Positions 8,129-20,829 of a stretch of 41,756 nt of DNA are shown here, one piece after another (the first letter of the stretch is position 1; every line of letters begins with the position of its first letter). A program made the position numbers and the translations under genes. The notes beneath the pieces were generated by a model that saw only the letters and a program-made list of their open reading frames with translations, was not told the DNA's origin and searched no databases. The DNA comes from Deltaproteobacteria bacterium (GTDB lineage: Bacteria > Desulfobacterota > WTBG01 > CAIYCZ01 > CAIRTM01), in assembly GCA_024276465.1 (NCBI GenBank), contig JAJRXD010000098.1, positions 1-41,756 of the forward strand. The letters run 5' to 3'.

Positions 8129-8155
8129 TAATCTTTTTATAATAAAAACCGATAG
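8129..8155 (+). promoter_or_regulatory. Candidate sigma28 (FliA) promoter of the chemotaxis operon
   Basis: TAATCTTT, exactly 11 bases, then ACCGATAG: each half matches 6 of 8 positions of the FliA consensus, with the same spacing as the flagellin promoter candidate. The leader to cheY would be about 120 nt. A weaker sigma70-like pair, TTGAAA (8187-8192) with TACAAA (8209-8214) at 16 bp, lies further downstream. Confidence 0.55.
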
Positions 8156-8278
8156 ATCCGCTTGTTATTATAAAGTACTTTTTTCTTTGAAAAATCCTTT
8201 TTTCTTGATACAAATGTGAATCAATTGATTAATTCAACGAGACAAATTTGAATATTTACTTTTAAAGGAGATAATAGA

Positions 8279-8656
8279 ATGCCTGATTTAAATATGAAAA
8301 TACTTTTAGTGGACGATTTTTCAACAATGCGGCGTATAGTAAGAAACATCCTGAAACAGTTGGGGTTTACAAACGTTGAAGATGCTGATGATGGTGATGT
8401 TGCTTTTGAAAAACTCAAGCAGGCTGATTATGATTTTGTAATAACTGACTGGAACATGCCCAACATGACCGGCCTTGAACTGCTGAAATTAATCAGGGCA
8501 GATGAAAACCTTAAAGACACCCCTGTTTTGCTTGTTACTGCAGAGGCAGACAAGGAAAATGTTATCCAGGCTGCCCAGGCAGGTGTAAATGATTATATCG
8601 TCAAGCCCTTTACCGGTGAAATCATGAAACAGAAAATAGACAAAATATTCCCGTAA
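8279..8656 (+). CDS. cheY: Chemotaxis response regulator CheY
   Basis: This single receiver domain carries the CheA signal to the flagellar motor switch. It has 125 residues, and the key positions carry the same numbers as in E. coli CheY: Asp12 and Asp13 (acid pocket), Asp57 (phosphoacceptor, in ITDWNMP), Thr87, Tyr106 and Lys109. The ATG follows AAGGAG at good spacing. It is the first gene of the cheY-A-R-D-Y-X-B cluster, and cheA begins 31 nt later. Keeping Tyr106 and Lys109 supports a true motor-binding CheY, as opposed to a phosphate sink. Confidence 0.95.
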   Translation: MPDLNMKILLVDDFSTMRRIVRNILKQLGFTNVEDADDGDVAFEKLKQADYDFVITDWNMPNMTGLELLKLIRADENLKDTPVLLVTAEADKENVIQAAQAGVNDYIVKPFTGEIMKQKIDKIFP

Positions 8657-8687
8657 AATAATTTCCAAAAACAAGGTGTTTTAACAT

Positions 8688-11261
8688 ATGATTTCTGAAG
8701 AGATTATTAAAAACATTGATGCTGCTGCTGTAGAGATAATAGCTTCTGACCCGGAAAACCTGCAGGACATTGGAAAATTATATTCCATTTTTCGGGCAAT
8801 TCATCAAACTGCTCAGTCAAATGATTTGTCATTAATGGCAGAAGAGGCTGAAAGGGCAGAGGGTTTACTTAAAGAAATTATGCTTGACCAGGAAAATGAC
8901 AAAAATGAAACCTTCGCTTATTTAAATAAAATTATTTCTTCATTGCAATACATGACCAGGCCTGGCTCAGAAACTCAAAAATCAGCATCTGATGACAGTC
9001 CTCAATCAAAGGAAACGGATGGTGCAATATCTGAAAAAAAGACTTTTATATTGCCTGAGTATATAGACGGAGAAATTTTTAATGAATTTATTAATGAACA
9101 GGATAATGTTCTTGAGAAAATGGAGACACACCTGCTTAGTCTGGAAAAGAATCCCGACAGGGAAATAATTGCAGAACTCCGCAGAATTTTTCACACGCTG
9201 AAGGGTGAGGCAGCTGTTTTTGAACTCTTTGATATCGAAAAACTTTGTCACAAAACCGAGGATTTGATTGATTCCTCTGAAGACAATTTGCCGATTGATG
9301 ATCTTTTAAATGTCAAGGACTGGCTAAAGGAGGTTTTTGACGCGCTAAAAACCAGAAGAGAAGTCCTTAAGCTTGAAGATGATAAGTTTTCTTTTTTAGC
9401 CTCTGAGGCTTCGCAGAACAGAAACAGTAATGATGGGCAAAAACAGGAAGTGCCTTTTGAACAGTCAAAAGAAATTAATTCAAACTCAGAACCATCTTTT
9501 ACCCCTATAACAGGAGATATTGACCTGTTAACTGATTTTCTTTCCGAAGTTCAGGAACATATTGATAATATTGACAACAAAATGCTTTCTCTTGAGAGCA
9601 ACCCTAAAGACCAGGAACTGCTTAATGCTGTATTCCGTGTTTTTCACACTATTAAAGGCGCAGCAGGATTTCTGAAGCTTGATGACATGGCAAAACTTGC
9701 TCATACTACTGAAAACCTGCTTGATCTTGCCCGTAAAGAAGAGATCCTGCTTGAAGGTGTAAAGATTGACGTGATTTTTGAATCTGTAGATGTAATGAAA
9801 GCACTTGTTTCCAAAATTGCTGATGCAATTTCAAAGGGTTCTGCCACTTACTCCAGCGTTACATCACTGGAAGAGCTTGTGATGAAAATAAGCTCTGTTG
9901 CTTCAGATCAGATAACAGACGCTGTTCCACCATCACCCTGTCAGTCTGTTGAAAAAAATGAAGATAAAACTGATGAACAGGCACAAGCAGGGGAACCTTA
10001 TCAGATCTCAGGCAGAACACCCGTATCCGGAAGTGGCTCAGCAGCAAAAAGTGGACAACCGCAAATAAAGGCTAAAATAAAAGAATCAATCAAGGTTGAC
10101 TCCGAGAAACTTGATCAGTTAATTGATGCAATTGGTGAACTTGTAATAATTGAGTCTATGATAATTCAGGATCATGAGATGAAAAAAATCAGTTCTCCCA
10201 TGCTGATCCAGAACTTCAGGCAGATGAACAAAATAACAAGAGAACTGCAGCAACATGGAATGTCACTCAGAATGATTCCGGTTAGAGCCACTTTTCAAAA
10301 AATGGCCAGGGTGGTACGCGATGTTGCAAAAAAAAGCAATAAGAAAATTGATTTTGTTCTGCATGGTGAGGACACAATGCTTGACAAAAGCGTTGTAGAT
10401 AAAATCGGTGATCCTCTCATTCATCTTGTGAGGAATTCGGTTGACCATGGTATAGAACCAACTGTTGAGGAGAGAAAAAAGGCCGGAAAAAGTGAAACAG
10501 GCAAAATTGATCTCGTGGCATTCCATAAGGGTGGAAATATTTATATTGAAATTAAAGATGATGGAAGGGGGTTGAACAGGGATTCTATTGTTGCTAAGGC
10601 AAAAGAGAAAGGCCTTGTGCGTGATGGACAGAATTTAACAGATAAGGAGATTTCCAGCCTGATATTTCTGCCTGGATTTTCTACTGCCAGACAGGTCACT
10701 GATGTATCTGGCCGTGGTGTTGGAATGGATGTGGTCAGAAAAAACATCGAAGAGCTGAGGGGTAATGTGGAAATAACCACAGAATCCGGCAGGGGATCTG
10801 TGTTTAGCCTTAGATTGCCTCTGACCCTGGCAATCATTGACGGCATGCTTGTAAGAGTAGGTGCAGAAAAGTACATTATTCCAACCCTTTCGATAATCGA
10901 GTCGTTCAGGCCTGCTGATAAAGACATTCTAACTGTGGTAAATCGCTGTGAAATGATAAAAATCAGAGACACCCTGATCCCGCTTGTCAGGCTTGCCAGC
11001 ATTTTTAAAATTGAGGGTTCAGTTCAAAATTCAACTGAAGGAATTGTAATTGTAGTAGAGGACAGCGGCAAAAAAACAGGACTTTTTGTGGATCAGCTTT
11101 TGGGGCAGCAATCTACAGTTATAAAAAGCCTGGGGTCTTCAATGAAAGGACTGCCGGGGATTTCCGGAGGTTCCATAATGGCTGATGGCCGCGTAGGGAT
11201 AATTTTAGATGTTGCTGGAATTGTCAAACTTGCTACAAAACAATTTGCACCGGAAAATTGA
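8688..11261 (+). CDS. cheA: Chemotaxis histidine kinase CheA with multiple HPt domains
   Basis: CheA autophosphorylates in response to chemoreceptors and phosphorylates CheY and CheB. This 857-residue form has three N-terminal HPt-like segments. Residues about 1-90 are degenerate (IFRAIHQTAQ, His39 present but the TLKG motif lost). Residues 125-225 hold His169 in FHTLKGEA. Residues 275-380 hold His320 in FHTIKGAAGF. An acidic linker follows, then the dimerisation helices (465-525), the ATPase domain (about 570-710: N box HLVRNSVDHGIE, G boxes DDGRGL and GRGVGMDVV) and a CheW-like domain (715-850). No separate P2 domain for CheY/CheB docking is recognisable. Two likely phosphorylatable histidines make this a multi-HPt CheA. 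No cheW gene or receptor gene lies in the window. Confidence 0.95.
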   Translation: MISEEIIKNIDAAAVEIIASDPENLQDIGKLYSIFRAIHQTAQSNDLSLMAEEAERAEGLLKEIMLDQENDKNETFAYLNKIISSLQYMTRPGSETQKSASDDSPQSKETDGAISEKKTFILPEYIDGEIFNEFINEQDNVLEKMETHLLSLEKNPDREIIAELRRIFHTLKGEAAVFELFDIEKLCHKTEDLIDSSEDNLPIDDLLNVKDWLKEVFDALKTRREVLKLEDDKFSFLASEASQNRNSNDGQKQEVPFEQSKEINSNSEPSFTPITGDIDLLTDFLSEVQEHIDNIDNKMLSLESNPKDQELLNAVFRVFHTIKGAAGFLKLDDMAKLAHTTENLLDLARKEEILLEGVKIDVIFESVDVMKALVSKIADAISKGSATYSSVTSLEELVMKISSVASDQITDAVPPSPCQSVEKNEDKTDEQAQAGEPYQISGRTPVSGSGSAAKSGQPQIKAKIKESIKVDSEKLDQLIDAIGELVIIESMIIQDHEMKKISSPMLIQNFRQMNKITRELQQHGMSLRMIPVRATFQKMARVVRDVAKKSNKKIDFVLHGEDTMLDKSVVDKIGDPLIHLVRNSVDHGIEPTVEERKKAGKSETGKIDLVAFHKGGNIYIEIKDDGRGLNRDSIVAKAKEKGLVRDGQNLTDKEISSLIFLPGFSTARQVTDVSGRGVGMDVVRKNIEELRGNVEITTESGRGSVFSLRLPLTLAIIDGMLVRVGAEKYIIPTLSIIESFRPADKDILTVVNRCEMIKIRDTLIPLVRLASIFKIEGSVQNSTEGIVIVVEDSGKKTGLFVDQLLGQQSTVIKSLGSSMKGLPGISGGSIMADGRVGIILDVAGIVKLATKQFAPEN

Positions 11262-11267
11262 TTAATA

Positions 11268-12068
11268 ATGGATTTAGAAACATTTCAGAAATTCAGAAGG
11301 ATCGTACTCAATACCTGCGGGATAAAACTTAACGAGACAAAAATGGCAATGGTTTCTTCCCGTGTTGCCAAACGTATGCGCATCCTCGGAATAGACAGTC
11401 ACAGAGAATATTTAAATTACCTTGTAAATGAAAACAGCAGAGAAGAAACAATTAAATTTATTGACGTTATTTCTACAAATACTACTTTTTTTTTTCGCGA
11501 ACAGGAGCATTTTGAATTTCTTGAAAAACTGATTTCCGACCGGGTCAGTAAGGGACAGCGTAAAATAAGAATATGGTGTGCTGCATCTTCAACCGGTGAG
11601 GAACCATATACGATTGCAATGACTTTACTTGCGGCATCTTCCGGTAAGAATATTGACATGAAAATACTTGCCACTGATATTTCCACAAAGGTTCTTGCAA
11701 AGGCTCAGGCAGGTGAATATGAATCCGATAAAATGGAAAAAGTTCCAATTGAATATAAAAAAAAGTTTTTTTCACTTTCAGATAAAGATGATGACCTGTA
11801 TGTTGCAAAGGATCTGTTAAAGAATATGATCCTTTTCAGGAGATTGAATCTGTCGACCCCCCCTTACCCCATGAATGGGCAGCTTGATGTTGTTTTTTGC
11901 AGAAATGTAATGATATATTTTAATGATGAAGTAAGGGTGAAGCTGGTTTCGGAAATTTTCCGTTTGCTGAAACCTGATGGATACCTGATTATAGGCCATG
12001 CTGAAAGTATAACAAATTTAAAAACCGATTTTAAATGTGTTGTGCCTTCAATATATATTAAAAATTAG
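11268..12068 (+). CDS. cheR: Chemoreceptor glutamate methyltransferase CheR
   Basis: CheR methylates glutamates on chemoreceptors using S-adenosylmethionine, for adaptation. It has 266 residues. The N-terminal all-helical domain (about 1-75) is basic. The catalytic domain shows RIWCAASSTGEEPYTIAM, the SAM-binding glycine-rich motif of CheR, then ILATDIS and VVFCRNVMIYF and a final GHAES motif. It starts 6 nt after the cheA stop. No C-terminal TPR extension is present and no pentapeptide-binding partner can be judged from here. Confidence 0.95.
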   Translation: MDLETFQKFRRIVLNTCGIKLNETKMAMVSSRVAKRMRILGIDSHREYLNYLVNENSREETIKFIDVISTNTTFFFREQEHFEFLEKLISDRVSKGQRKIRIWCAASSTGEEPYTIAMTLLAASSGKNIDMKILATDISTKVLAKAQAGEYESDKMEKVPIEYKKKFFSLSDKDDDLYVAKDLLKNMILFRRLNLSTPPYPMNGQLDVVFCRNVMIYFNDEVRVKLVSEIFRLLKPDGYLIIGHAESITNLKTDFKCVVPSIYIKN

Positions 12069-12091
12069 TTATTTGTCAGACTGCTGCACAT

Positions 12092-12577
12092 ATGGAAAAA
12101 CAGGTGATTACACAGGTTGTTGGAATTTCAGACATGAGGGTGTCAAGAAATGAGAATGAAAAAATTATCACTTACTCTCTCGGCTCCTGTCTGGGGGTTG
12201 TAATTTATGACCCTGTAGTACACGTTGCCGGCATATTACACTGCATGCTTCCCCAATCTAAAATAGATTCTCAAAAAGCACAGGATAACCCGTGTATGTT
12301 TGTTGATACAGGCGTTCCTTTTTTATTTAAGGAAGCATATAAGATGGGAGCAGACAAAAAACGAATGATTGTTAAAGCTGCAGGATGTTCATCCCTCCTG
12401 GACGATAAAGGAATGTTTAAAATTGGTGAGCGTAATTTTACGGTTTTGCGGAAGCTGTTATGGAAAAACAATGTAATGATTAAAAAACAGCACATTGGTG
12501 GTAATCTGTCACGAACTGTTTCAATTGAAGTATCTACCGGTAAAGTTTTGATGAAGGTATCAGGACAGGAAATATAA
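12092..12577 (+). CDS. cheD: Chemoreceptor glutamine deamidase CheD
   Basis: CheD deamidates receptor glutamines and, in several bacteria, binds CheC/CheX-type phosphatases. The 161-residue sequence has the catalytic Cys/His pair in TYSLGSCLGVVIYD and AGILHCMLP, and the conserved Thr just before GSC. The tail (HIGGNLSRTVSIEVSTGKV) also fits the family. There is no strong ribosome site before the ATG at 12092; an internal start is unlikely because the first strand lies right after it. Its presence with a CheX-like gene fits a CheD-based adaptation system. Confidence 0.92.
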   Translation: MEKQVITQVVGISDMRVSRNENEKIITYSLGSCLGVVIYDPVVHVAGILHCMLPQSKIDSQKAQDNPCMFVDTGVPFLFKEAYKMGADKKRMIVKAAGCSSLLDDKGMFKIGERNFTVLRKLLWKNNVMIKKQHIGGNLSRTVSIEVSTGKVLMKVSGQEI

Positions 12578-12636
12578 CTGTAATTTTTTTCAGTTTGTTG
12601 ATTATCTGAGAAAAGTGTTTTAAGGGAGGGAAAAAC

Positions 12637-13012
12637 ATGTCATTCAATATTCTCATTGTGGACGACTCAAAGACAATTCGTTCGGTAATAAAGAAGACAC
12701 TCCAAATTGCAGAAATTCCTGTTGGGGAAATATATGAAGCGGAAAATGGTCTGGCAGGCTTAAACCTGATGAAAGAACACTGGATTGATATTGTTTTTGC
12801 TGATATTAATATGCCGGTTATGACAGGTATTGAAATGATAGAGAAGATGGAAGCCGACAAAATCCTTGAGAAAATGCCTGTAGTAATAATATCAACAGAG
12901 GGAAGCAAAACCAGGATAGAAGAACTCCTTAAAAAAGGTGTTAAAGCATATATCAGAAAACCAATATCTCCGGAGACCCTGACAAATGTAGTCAAAGAAG
13001 TTATGGGGGACT

Positions 13013-13026
<14 letters not shown>
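12637..13026 (+). CDS. Second CheY-like single-domain response regulator
   Basis: The 129-residue receiver domain has IVDDSKTIRSV at the start, the phosphoacceptor Asp in VFADINMPVMTG, Ser/Thr in IISTEGS, and Lys in YIRKPIS. The tyrosine position is kept (KAYIRKP). It differs enough from the first CheY (it has AEIPVGEIYEAENG) to be a separate subfamily. A good AGGGAGG site precedes the ATG. It overlaps the next, CheX-like gene by 14 nt, which suggests that the two work as a pair: the phosphatase-like protein may act on this regulator. Confidence 0.9.
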
Positions 13027-14508
<1,482 letters not shown>

Positions 14509-14583
14509 TAATCACGACCTGCCATTAGTTTACATAATATACATTATCAGACACAACTGATTTTTCAGATATATTCGTTTTCC

Positions 14584-15489
14584 ATGATTTCTAACAGATT
14601 TTTACCGTTTAATTTTGCCGGTTTGAACAGCAGTCTCTCAGCCTGGGGAAAAGCATCTGCAGTTATTCTGCCTGTGCCTTATGATTTAACGACTTCTTAT
14701 ATTTCTGGTACACGACGCGGACCACTGGCAATAATTGAAGCATCAACACACCTGGAACTTTTTGATGAAGATACTGAAAAAGAAATTGCTTCCATAGGAA
14801 TTCATACGCTTGAACAGATTGAACCTGTTACTTCATCTCCTGAGGGCATGATAAATAAAATTGAACAGGCGGTAGATAAAGTAATTGAGTCTGATAAATT
14901 CCCTGTTATACTTGGTGGTGAACACAGCATTACTTTAGGAGCAGTAAAGGCTTTTAAGAAAAAATTTGATGATTTTGCTGTTGTGCAATTTGATGCACAT
15001 GCTGATTTGCGTGACAGTTTCCAGATGAGTAAATTCAACCATGCATGCATTGCACGACGCATACATGAAATCTGCAGCATTTTTCAGGTAGGTGTTAGAA
15101 GTTTCAGTAAAGAAGAATATGATTTTCTCAAATCTTCAAAAATAAATACTTTTTTTGCCAGGATGATTACCGGAAAAACTGACTGGATTAACACCCTGGT
15201 TAATGACCTGCCTCAAAATATTTACATTACAATAGATCTTGATGTTCTGGACCCGTCAATTATGCCGTCTGTCGGCACTCCCGAACCCGGCGGTATGGAC
15301 TGGTTTGATATTTTGCTTCCGCTTCAGGCACTTGCTGAAAACAGAAATATTCTTGGATTTGACATTGTTGAACTGTCTCCTCAGCCGCCAAACATAGCAC
15401 CTGATTTTCTTGCTGCCAAATTATGTTATAAACTGTTAGGGTATATTTTTTTCAAAAACTGTGATTCTTATCAGGGAGATATTGATTGA
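14584..15489 (+). CDS. speB: Agmatinase (ureohydrolase family)
   Basis: It hydrolyses agmatine to putrescine and urea, using a two-manganese site. The 301-residue protein has the three ureohydrolase motifs: GGEHSITLG (His114), QFDAHADLRD (Asp137, His139, Asp141) and ITIDLDVLDPS (Asp218, Asp220). Arginase shares these motifs. Agmatinase is preferred because the next gene, overlapping by 4 nt, makes agmatine from arginine. There is no strong Shine-Dalgarno at 14584. Together the pair gives a two-enzyme arginine to putrescine route. Confidence 0.9.
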   Translation: MISNRFLPFNFAGLNSSLSAWGKASAVILPVPYDLTTSYISGTRRGPLAIIEASTHLELFDEDTEKEIASIGIHTLEQIEPVTSSPEGMINKIEQAVDKVIESDKFPVILGGEHSITLGAVKAFKKKFDDFAVVQFDAHADLRDSFQMSKFNHACIARRIHEICSIFQVGVRSFSKEEYDFLKSSKINTFFARMITGKTDWINTLVNDLPQNIYITIDLDVLDPSIMPSVGTPEPGGMDWFDILLPLQALAENRNILGFDIVELSPQPPNIAPDFLAAKLCYKLLGYIFFKNCDSYQGDID

Positions 15490-16031
15490 AACTATTGCCA
15501 AAAGAACTGTTTTTTACCAAGGGAACCGGTACGCATAAAGACAAGCTCAGATCTTTCGAACTGGCGCTTCGTGATGCTGGTATTGAAAAACAGAATCTTG
15601 TACCTGTTTCCAGCATTTTTCCACCTGGATGCAAAATCATTTCAAGAACCCAGGGTCTAAAGAAGCTTGAGCCAGGTGCAATCACATTTACTGTAATTTC
15701 AAAGTGTTCAAGTGATGAGCCCAGACGGCTTATCGCAGCTTCAGTTGGGTGCGCCAGACCTACCGGCAATAAAGGGTATGGTTACCTTTCAGAGTACCAT
15801 GCCTATGGCATGACTGAAAAGCAGGCTGGTGATTATGCAGAGGATCTTGCTGCTGCAATGCTTGCTTCAACATTAGGGATAGAGTTTGATGAGGATAAAA
15901 GCTGGGATGAAAAAAAGGAGGTGTATCGCATAAGCAATAAAATATATAAATCTACTGAAATAACCCAATCAGCTATAGTTACTCCAAAGGGTTTTACCAC
16001 TGTCATGGCAGCAGCTGTTTTTATAACGTGA
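15486..16031 (+). CDS. pdaD: Pyruvoyl-dependent arginine decarboxylase
   Basis: It decarboxylates arginine to agmatine using a pyruvoyl group made by self-cleavage of the chain. The 181-residue protein has the processing site VPVSSIFPPG, where cleavage between Ser42 and Ser43 would give the beta and pyruvoyl-alpha subunits. The downstream GCARPTGNKGYGYLSEYHAYG and TVMAAAVF segments also fit the family. The start is TTG (15486), overlapping the speB stop by 4 nt, with AGGGAG about 10 nt before it, so translation is probably coupled. The enzyme is typical of archaea and some bacteria and replaces the PLP-type SpeA. Confidence 0.93.
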   Translation: MKLLPKELFFTKGTGTHKDKLRSFELALRDAGIEKQNLVPVSSIFPPGCKIISRTQGLKKLEPGAITFTVISKCSSDEPRRLIAASVGCARPTGNKGYGYLSEYHAYGMTEKQAGDYAEDLAAAMLASTLGIEFDEDKSWDEKKEVYRISNKIYKSTEITQSAIVTPKGFTTVMAAAVFIT

Positions 16032-16121
16032 CAGTCTACTGTTCAGGATTGCGATTTCCCTTTTGTGTTTGCTATGGGACTTGGAATTGTATTAATATTA
16101 TAACAATAGGAGGTTTTGCAA

Positions 16122-17597
16122 ATGAAAAATCATCGCTCAACAACTAACTCCCCTGTAACATTTTTCTTATTCTTCTCGTTTTTCCTGTTTTGCTGCCCTG
16201 CCCTGCTTTCTGCTCAGCAGGCTGATGCAGAAAAAAAAGCAATGCCTGCCATTCAATTACCGAATTTTTCCAGTCTGGTAAAAAAATTGACTCCTGTTAC
16301 TGTTAATATCAGCACAACAAAAACAATCAAATCGGATTTCAGTCACTACAGTAATCCTTTTGGCCAGGGACAAAACCCTCACGATCCCTTCAGGGATTTT
16401 TTTGGAGATGACTTTTTCAGACATTTTTTTGGCGATATCCCAAACAAGGAGTATAAACAGAAAAGCCTTGGATCAGGTTTTATTATTGATAAAGAGGGTT
16501 ATATCCTGACAAACAATCACGTTGTTGAAGGGGCTGATGAAATAAAGGTCAAAACTCACAATCAAAAAGAATATGATACAGAAGTTATTGGAAGAGATCC
16601 AAAGACAGATATTGCCCTGATTAAAATAAAAGACTTAAATGAAGATCTTCCCGTAGCAACATTCGGTGATTCTGACAGCCTTCAGGTTGGTGAATGGGTA
16701 ATTGCTATCGGCAATCCATTTGGACTTCAGGAAACTGTTACAGCAGGTATTGTAAGTGCCAAGTGGAGGAAAATAGGTGCCGGGCCGTATGAGGACTTCA
16801 TACAAACCGATGCCTCCATTAATCCCGGCAACAGCGGCGGTCCTCTGTTCAATATGCAGGGTAAGGTTGTTGGTGTTAATACCATGATTTACAGTCCAAG
16901 CGGTGGAAATGTCGGAATCGGATTTGCTATTCCAATCAACCTTACAAAAAAAATTGTTAGTCAATTAAAGGAAAAGGGCAAGGTCGTGAGAGGATGGCTT
17001 GGCGTTGTTGTTCAGACAGTTACACCTGAGCTTGCTAAATCCTTTGGACTTGAGGAGGGCAAAGGAGCCCTTGTGGCAGAGCCTGACAAAACAGGGCCTG
17101 CGGCAAAAGCAGGCATCAAACAGGGTGATGTCATAATTATGTTTGACGGCAAGCCTGTAAAAGAAATGACAGACCTTCCACTAATGGTAGCTGAAACTCC
17201 GATTGGGAAAAAGGTTAAGGTGGTTGTCATCCGTGCTGGTAAAAAGAAAACAATGACAGTTGAAATCGGCGAACTGAAGGAGAAAGCCTCTGTAAAAGAA
17301 GCAGAAAAAGAGAGGGATAAAACCGGTTTGACTGTAACTGAAATAACTCCTGAGCTTGCCAACCGGCTGGATTTATCTGATGTGGAAGGGGTTATTGTAA
17401 GCTTTGTTAATCCGGGAAGTCCTGCTGATGATGCTGGATTGAGAAAAGGTGATATAATCAAGGAAATCAACAGAAATCCTGTCAGGAACATGAAGGAATA
17501 CATGGAAGCTTTAAATGACGCAAAACATGACAACATACTTATACTTGTTAAAAGAGGCAGGACTTCTTTGTGGGTTGTTGTAAAGCCAGCCAGTTAG
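16122..17597 (+). CDS. HtrA/DegP-type periplasmic serine protease with two PDZ domains
   Basis: This is periplasmic protein quality control. I chose the ATG at 16122 because AGGAGG lies 8 nt before it; a TTG two codons upstream is in frame. Residues 1-32 form a signal peptide (basic start, phenylalanine/leucine-rich core, LLSAQQA cleavage region). The trypsin-like domain has the triad His133 (TNNHVVEG), Asp163 (KTDIALIK) and Ser238 (GNSGGPL). A disordered Phe/Asp/Gly-rich loop (about 75-110) corresponds to the LA loop. Two PDZ domains follow, at about 280-375 and 395-485, as in DegP/DegQ/MucD. Assigning it to one of those names is not safe. Confidence 0.93.
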   Translation: MKNHRSTTNSPVTFFLFFSFFLFCCPALLSAQQADAEKKAMPAIQLPNFSSLVKKLTPVTVNISTTKTIKSDFSHYSNPFGQGQNPHDPFRDFFGDDFFRHFFGDIPNKEYKQKSLGSGFIIDKEGYILTNNHVVEGADEIKVKTHNQKEYDTEVIGRDPKTDIALIKIKDLNEDLPVATFGDSDSLQVGEWVIAIGNPFGLQETVTAGIVSAKWRKIGAGPYEDFIQTDASINPGNSGGPLFNMQGKVVGVNTMIYSPSGGNVGIGFAIPINLTKKIVSQLKEKGKVVRGWLGVVVQTVTPELAKSFGLEEGKGALVAEPDKTGPAAKAGIKQGDVIIMFDGKPVKEMTDLPLMVAETPIGKKVKVVVIRAGKKKTMTVEIGELKEKASVKEAEKERDKTGLTVTEITPELANRLDLSDVEGVIVSFVNPGSPADDAGLRKGDIIKEINRNPVRNMKEYMEALNDAKHDNILILVKRGRTSLWVVVKPAS

Positions 17598-17643
17598 TTG
17601 GTGGTGAATCAAAAATATTTATACGGCAGATTTTAACAACATT

Positions 17644-20336
<2,693 letters not shown>

Positions 20337-20395
20337 CGGGTTACGAGTTGAAAAAATATTTTAATCTAATATTTCAAAATAATACATGCAAATAC

Positions 20396-20731
20396 CTAAC
20401 CGGAAGTTACTGAATATCTGTTGCTGATAAATTCTATTACATCCTCAAGCGTGTCTTGATCTGCAAACCTTAAAGAGTTAATGACTATCCACAAGTAGGG
20501 ATCCTTGTCATACCATCTCCTCTTGAATGGTTTTAATGGGAAAGCCATAAAGTACCTGTCGATCAGGTCTGTATCATGCCTGCAGATGATGTTTTTCAGC
20601 TCAATTACAATCTCATCGAGAGCCTTCCCCTTTAGAGGTTTAAGCATGTGAATAGCATGCATGAGTTTTGAATGATTATCGTACCATCTTTTTTTATAAT
20701 GAGTGTTGAATTCCAGAACTTTTTCCGTCAT
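20396..20731 (-). CDS. Small orphan protein with an internal repeat, unknown function
   Basis: I do not recognise this 111-residue protein. It consists of two copies of a unit that begins with (K/R)RWYD: copy 1 at about residues 14-50 (KKRWYDNHSKLMHAIHMLKP...) and copy 2 at about 70-107 (KRRWYDKDPYLWIVINSLRF...). In both copies the RWYD motif is followed by a helix and then by an acidic helix, LDEIVIELKNI or LEDVIEFISN. There are no membrane segments or cysteine clusters. AAGGG about 10 nt before the ATG is a usable ribosome site. It stands alone between the convergent ligA and the GGDEF gene. The unusual amino-acid pattern and clean start suggest a real gene. Confidence 0.65.
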   Translation of the reverse strand: MTEKVLEFNTHYKKRWYDNHSKLMHAIHMLKPLKGKALDEIVIELKNIICRHDTDLIDRYFMAFPLKPFKRRWYDKDPYLWIVINSLRFADQDTLEDVIEFISNRYSVTSG

Positions 20732-20829
20732 AAGGAATACCCTTAACTAATTGTCTGCTTTGCGGTTTAAAACCTTAGCCCTTCCTGTTAAAGACGTGAT
20801 CCTGGACAGGCGAAGATTTTGTTTTTCCT

